Shown here: piece after piece, positions 62,170 to 64,000 of the stretch
Position numbering within the stretch: position 1 is the first letter of the stretch
How the letters are laid out: every line of letters starts with the position of its first letter
NCBI GenBank assembly: GCA_017630215.1
Contig: JAGBVR010000015.1
Location: 79,782-143,781 of the forward strand
Origin: Bacteroidales bacterium
Lineage (GTDB): Bacteria > Bacteroidota > Bacteroidia > Bacteroidales > UBA932
Length of the DNA stretch: 64,000 nt
Reading direction: 5' to 3'
Notes under the pieces: generated by a model
Told to the model about the DNA's origin: nothing
What the model saw: only the letters and a program-made list of their open reading frames with translations
The model's database searches: none
Position numbers and translations under genes: made by a program

Positions 62170-64000
62170 CTAAAAATTATAACCTACAATTGCATCAGCA
62201 TAATCATCCCAATAACTTGCACTTTTATACTCGCTAACCGACTCCATCGGCACATAAATCATACGATCTGAAGCGTTGTCAGAGAACATAAAACTATCTC
62301 CCGTTGGCGGTGTTGTCGGTTTGCAATATATACTTGTTAGACTGCTGCAACCATCGAATGCCCTATCTTCAATCGTAGTTACGCTATCAGGAATAGTTAC
62401 ACTTGTCAGGCTGCTGCAAACCCAGAATGCACTATGTCCAATCGTAGTTACGCTATCACCAATACTTACACTTGTCAGGTTGCTGCAACCACAGAATGCC
62501 AAACCTCCAATCGCAGTTATGCCATCACCTATAGTTACACTTGTTAGGTTGCTGCAACCGTGGAATGTATGCGCTTCAATCGTAGTTACGCTATCTGGAA
62601 TAGTTATACTTCTCAGGCTGCTGCATTCATAGAATGCATCCTCTCCAATCGTAGTTACGCTATCACCTATAGTTACACTTGTAAGGCTAGTGCACCATTG
62701 GAATGCGCGATTTCCAATCCCTGTTACGCTATCAGGAATAGTTACACTTATAAGGCTGCTGCAATTCTCGAACGCACTATCTCCAATCGAAGTTACGCTA
62801 TCACCAATAGTTACACTTGTTAGGTTCTCGCAATCATAGAATGCATCCTCTCCAATCGTAGTTACGCTATCAGGAATGGTTACACTTATAAGGCTGCTGC
62901 AATACTCGAACGCAGCATCTCCAATCGAAGTTACGCTATCATGAATAGTGTATCCTGTTATACCTGCAGGAGCAAAAGAGTTAAGCACACCCTCTATAAC
63001 TAAGCATCTGCCATCATCTGATGCAAACTTACCACTAAACTCTTGCAGGCTGTAGCAAGCCATGAATGCAGCACGTCCAACCGCAGTTACGACATCTGGA
63101 ATAGTTACACTTGTCAGGCTGCTGCAACTACCGAATGCCAAATATCCAATCGTAGTTACGACATCTGGAATAGTTACACTTGTCAGGCTGCTGCAACCAA
63201 AGAATGCCCAATCTCCAATCGTAGTCACCTCATTATCAAAGGTGATAACACCCTCGCCTGTTGCCGAGTTCCATTCGTTCGACTGATATGTTGCACCAAA
63301 TACTGTTTTGTCGTACGGCTCAACCTTCTCTGTTGCTGTATACCAAATCTTATTATTCTTAGGCAGGCGTTTTATACATACCACCTCCAATGCTGCCATA
63401 GGCTGAACAGCATTACGCTCTATAATAACCTCTTTAGTTGTAGATTTCTCGAAAATGCCACCCTCTATATCTGTAACAGTAATGGTTATACCGCTCTCAA
63501 ATGTTGTCTCGGGAATGACTATCCAAAACTCGGTTGCAGCCTCCGACGTTGTGCCAAGTGCTACGCCATCTCCACAATCAAGTGCGATGGTTGTCGTTGC
63601 ATCGTCAGCCATTGTTAATTGAGGAACTTCACCAAAGGCAATAGTTGCAGTTGCCGCGCCTGCAATCTTCTCATCACCGTTACCCTTAACCTCGATGCTC
63701 TTGATTGTTGCTCCATCTGCGTTGTAGAACTTCAACTTGAGATAGCCGCATGCATTCTTAAAGCCAAGGAATGTATCCTCCACATTCTCGGTTACTGCAA
63801 ACATAGTATTTGCGCCACGACCAAACGAGTTCTCAGCATAGGTCTGAACTGCGGGCAGAGTCAATGAGATTTTGCCATCATCTGTTATTGTTGTAGTCTC
63901 ATCGTATGGATAGACTGCGTAGATGCGGTCAAGGGCATTGCCAGTCTCCAAGTTGCCGCTTGATATATAAGAGAACGAGCCGCTATTATCTCCCGTAGCG
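62170..64000 (-). CDS. BspA-type leucine-rich-repeat surface protein with fimbrillin-like module (5' end outside the window)
   Basis: About 610 codons, open to the right edge, so the true start and any signal peptide are missing. An internal TTG at 63951 is not the start. The first 195 residues seen are the fimbrillin-like module (RIYAVYPYDETT, LTLPAVQTYAENSFGRGANT, ALDCGDGVALGTTSEAATEF) shared with the proteins at 35031, 49557 and 58622. About twelve LRR_5 repeats of 23 residues follow (SLTSVTIPDSVTTIGEDAF then C-x-x-L), with one irregular spacer (SGKFASDDGRCLVIEGVLN). A short C-terminal domain ends the protein. BspA-like proteins bind host matrix or other bacteria. Confidence 0.9.
   Translation of the reverse strand, partial: ATGDNSGSFSYISSGNLETGNALDRIYAVYPYDETTTITDDGKISLTLPAVQTYAENSFGRGANTMFAVTENVEDTFLGFKNACGYLKLKFYNADGATIKSIEVKGNGDEKIAGAATATIAFGEVPQLTMADDATTTIALDCGDGVALGTTSEAATEFWIVIPETTFESGITITVTDIEGGIFEKSTTKEVIIERNAVQPMAALEVVCIKRLPKNNKIWYTATEKVEPYDKTVFGATYQSNEWNSATGEGVITFDNEVTTIGDWAFFGCSSLTSVTIPDVVTTIGYLAFGSCSSLTSVTIPDVVTAVGRAAFMACYSLQEFSGKFASDDGRCLVIEGVLNSFAPAGITGYTIHDSVTSIGDAAFEYCSSLISVTIPDSVTTIGEDAFYDCENLTSVTIGDSVTSIGDSAFENCSSLISVTIPDSVTGIGNRAFQWCTSLTSVTIGDSVTTIGEDAFYECSSLRSITIPDSVTTIEAHTFHGCSNLTSVTIGDGITAIGGLAFCGCSNLTSVSIGDSVTTIGHSAFWVCSSLTSVTIPDSVTTIEDRAFDGCSSLTSIYCKPTTPPTGDSFMFSDNASDRMIYVPMESVSEYKSASYWDDYADAIVGYNF
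62330..63230 (-). repeat. 69-base tandem repeats of the LRR region
   Basis: About twelve 69-base units, broken once near 62945-63050. Runs such as ATAGTTACACTTGT and AATCGTAGTTACGCTATC recur almost unchanged. Differences cluster in the codons around AF-x-x-C, so the units share long identities suited to unequal recombination. Confidence 0.85.

Noticed and set aside
62330-63230. CRISPR array
   Set aside because: The 69-base periodicity has no unique spacers. It is in frame and codes for 23-residue leucine-rich repeats.

Overview
The window is from a Bacteroidota chromosome, most likely Bacteroidales. Evidence: a SusC/SusD pair, DUF1735/DUF4623/DUF4855/BACON-type surface lipoproteins, lipoprotein signals followed by acidic residues, promoters of the Bacteroidota type (TAnnTTTG with TTG about 19-21 bases upstream), and few strong Shine-Dalgarno sequences. 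Genus cannot be fixed from the sequence alone. No transposase, integrase, reverse transcriptase, rRNA or CRISPR array was found.

Layout. (1) 1-7.5 kb, plus strand: housekeeping and membrane genes (DUF2007, S41 peptidase, DUF3810, several small membrane proteins), then an ECF sigma factor with a membrane partner, a TraB/GumN protein and a CPBP protease. (2) 7.5-9.6 kb: an eroded patch at the 3' side of three tRNA-Lys genes. It holds an amidase with an internal deletion, an Abi/HEPN gene, a startless coding remnant and six TTGGTAA-type repeats, and looks like the scar of an integrated island. (3) 9.8-11.7 kb, minus strand: three envelope genes (beta-barrel, DUF4136, DUF4251). (4) 11.9-49.4 kb: a large glycan-utilisation region. 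A ten-gene minus-strand operon (34.8 to 16.9 kb) encodes an MFS transporter, a fucose/arabinose-isomerase-like protein, a ManA-like protein, a ROK protein, SusC, SusD, a DUF1735/DUF4623 lipoprotein, two DUF4855 proteins and a DUF6259 glycosidase-like protein. Plus-strand blocks carry a DUF4623 lipoprotein, GH20, a GntR regulator, a third DUF4855 protein, a phosphodiester-glycosidase-domain protein, a GH127/DUF1680 protein, a mutarotase-like protein, GH3, an alpha/beta hydrolase and GH29; GH89 is on the minus strand. GH20, GH89 and GH29 together suggest amino-sugar- and fucose-containing host-type glycans. (5) 49.4-64 kb: surface-protein territory with a 1632-residue five-domain lipoprotein, a PagL-like barrel, a CotH-kinase lipoprotein, a second lipoprotein whose C-terminus looks like a diversity-generating-retroelement variable region, and a BspA-type leucine-rich-repeat protein cut by the window edge.

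How the parts fit. GTGTGGTG-rich direct repeats lie at three promoters: before the DUF4623 gene, before GH20-GntR, and between the minus-strand operon and the plus-strand DUF4855 gene. I infer that these are operators of the locally encoded GntR protein, which would make the region one regulon.

The most unusual signal is a family of unannotated 37-44-residue peptides at 34890, 49442 and 58465. They share Y[EQ]TPxI, then EGxxL/C and S, and end in or next to Trp. Each lies directly upstream of a lipoprotein with the same fimbrillin-like N-terminal module. I know of no described function for such peptide-lipoprotein pairs.
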